DNA from: Rhodocyclaceae bacterium
GTDB taxonomy: Bacteria > Pseudomonadota > Gammaproteobacteria > Burkholderiales > Rhodocyclaceae
Assembly (NCBI GenBank): GCA_030681195.1
Contig: JAUXXJ010000018.1
Span: 124,001 to 188,000, forward strand
Direction of reading: 5' to 3'
Length of the DNA: 64,000 nt
The notes under the pieces are model-generated. The model was not told the origin of the DNA. It saw only the letters and a list, made by a program, of their open reading frames with translations, and did not search any database. Made by a program: the position numbers and the translations under genes. Positions within the stretch are counted from its first letter, which is position 1. Every line of letters starts with the position of its first letter. This document shows, in pieces, positions 63,777 through 64,000 of this stretch.

Positions 63777-63792
63777 GGCAGAAAGCGTGCCA
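63777..63792 (-). promoter_or_regulatory. sigma-54 (-24/-12) promoter of rnfA
   Basis: On the minus strand TGGCACG-CTTT-CTGC matches the consensus at nearly every position. The predicted transcription start near 63766 gives an 18-nt leader before ATG 63748. Confidence 0.72.
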
Positions 63793-63884
63793 TCCGGGTT
63801 TTTCATGCGCCAGAATGGTGCAATGCGGCGCAAGTCCGCACTGAAGCGGGACTTTTCTGTGCTGTAGGGTGAATATCAGGCGAC

Positions 63885-63900
63885 TGTCGCACTTGCGACA
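63885..63900 (-). promoter_or_regulatory. NifA upstream activator site for rnf
   Basis: TGT-CGCAAGTGCG-ACA on the minus strand, a TGT-N10-ACA site lying 94 bp upstream of the -24 element, the normal NifA distance. Confidence 0.7.
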
Positions 63901-63946
63901 TCCAGGTTGCAAACCTGACAAACAGGGCATTCGCAGCGATTCTTGT

Positions 63947-63970
63947 GCCGTCTCGCCAGCGCCGACTTTT
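63947..63970 (+). repeat. 24-bp dispersed repeat, intergenic, copy 15
   Basis: Perfect match (TC variant), upstream of the rnf regulatory region. Confidence 0.92.
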
Positions 63971-64000
63971 CGTGGCATGGATCGTGCAGACAGGAGGCTA

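Overview
The window reads as a high-GC betaproteobacterial chromosome, most likely a nitrogen-fixing member of the Rhodocyclales (Azonexus/Dechloromonas/Azospira-like). This rests on the combination of nifV-cysE-nifW-nifZ-nifM, a NifA/sigma-54-type rnf operon, a full urease operon and an exosortase/PEP-CTERM exopolysaccharide (EPS) locus. The taxonomic call is inference from gene content and order.

Layout. 1-2.5 kb: 3' end of dnaQ, an acyltransferase, a small membrane protein and a HugZ-like protein. 2.5-6.2 kb (+): nifV, cysE(nifP), nifW, nifZ and nifM, behind a NifA-type upstream site and a -24/-12 promoter. 6.2-11.1 kb (-): ureDABCEFG. 11.2-13.2 kb: pfkA and a PDC-sensor protein. 13.7-58.1 kb: one large EPS locus. 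Its left arm (-) holds an acyltransferase, Wza-type exporter, Wzx flippase, glycosyltransferase, small Tat-like protein and GMC oxidoreductase. Its right arm (+) holds a Wzy-like polymerase, a glycosidase-like lipoprotein, a PEP-CTERM/EpsD fusion, exosortase, EpsI, many glycosyl- and acyltransferases, a diguanylate cyclase, FkbH-ACP-thioesterase with a phosphopantetheinyl transferase, a PilZ-like protein, an OmpR-type regulator, the priming sugar transferase, WecG, a STAS/PhnD/PP2C/hybrid-kinase module, an NDP-sugar pyrophosphorylase, GlmS and a Wzc-like protein. A lower-GC accessory island (34.4-37.3 kb; HEPN protein, TacAT, decayed mqsRA) interrupts the locus. 58.4-63.75 kb (-): rnfABCDGEH, again behind a sigma-54 promoter and a NifA site.

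How the parts work together. The nif accessory genes mature nitrogenase (homocitrate for FeMo-co, cysteine supply, NifW/Z assembly, NifM for NifH) and Rnf would deliver low-potential electrons. Urease recycles urea nitrogen. The EPS locus contains everything needed to prime, extend, flip, polymerise, decorate and export a polysaccharide, plus an exosortase that sorts PEP-CTERM proteins and several c-di-GMP and phosphorelay controls.

The most unusual signals are three. (1) A 24-bp sequence (GCCGTCYYGC followed by CAGCGCCGACTTTT) occurs about 15 times in both orientations, within and between unrelated genes, in at least four reading frames, with no stop codon in any of its six frames. (2) A single ORF fuses a PEP-CTERM exosortase substrate to an EpsD-type lipoprotein. 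(3) A two-block promoter element (AGTTTGCA, N5, a CACA hexamer, about 20 bp, then TGNAAT) recurs at fixed spacing upstream of six EPS transcription units.
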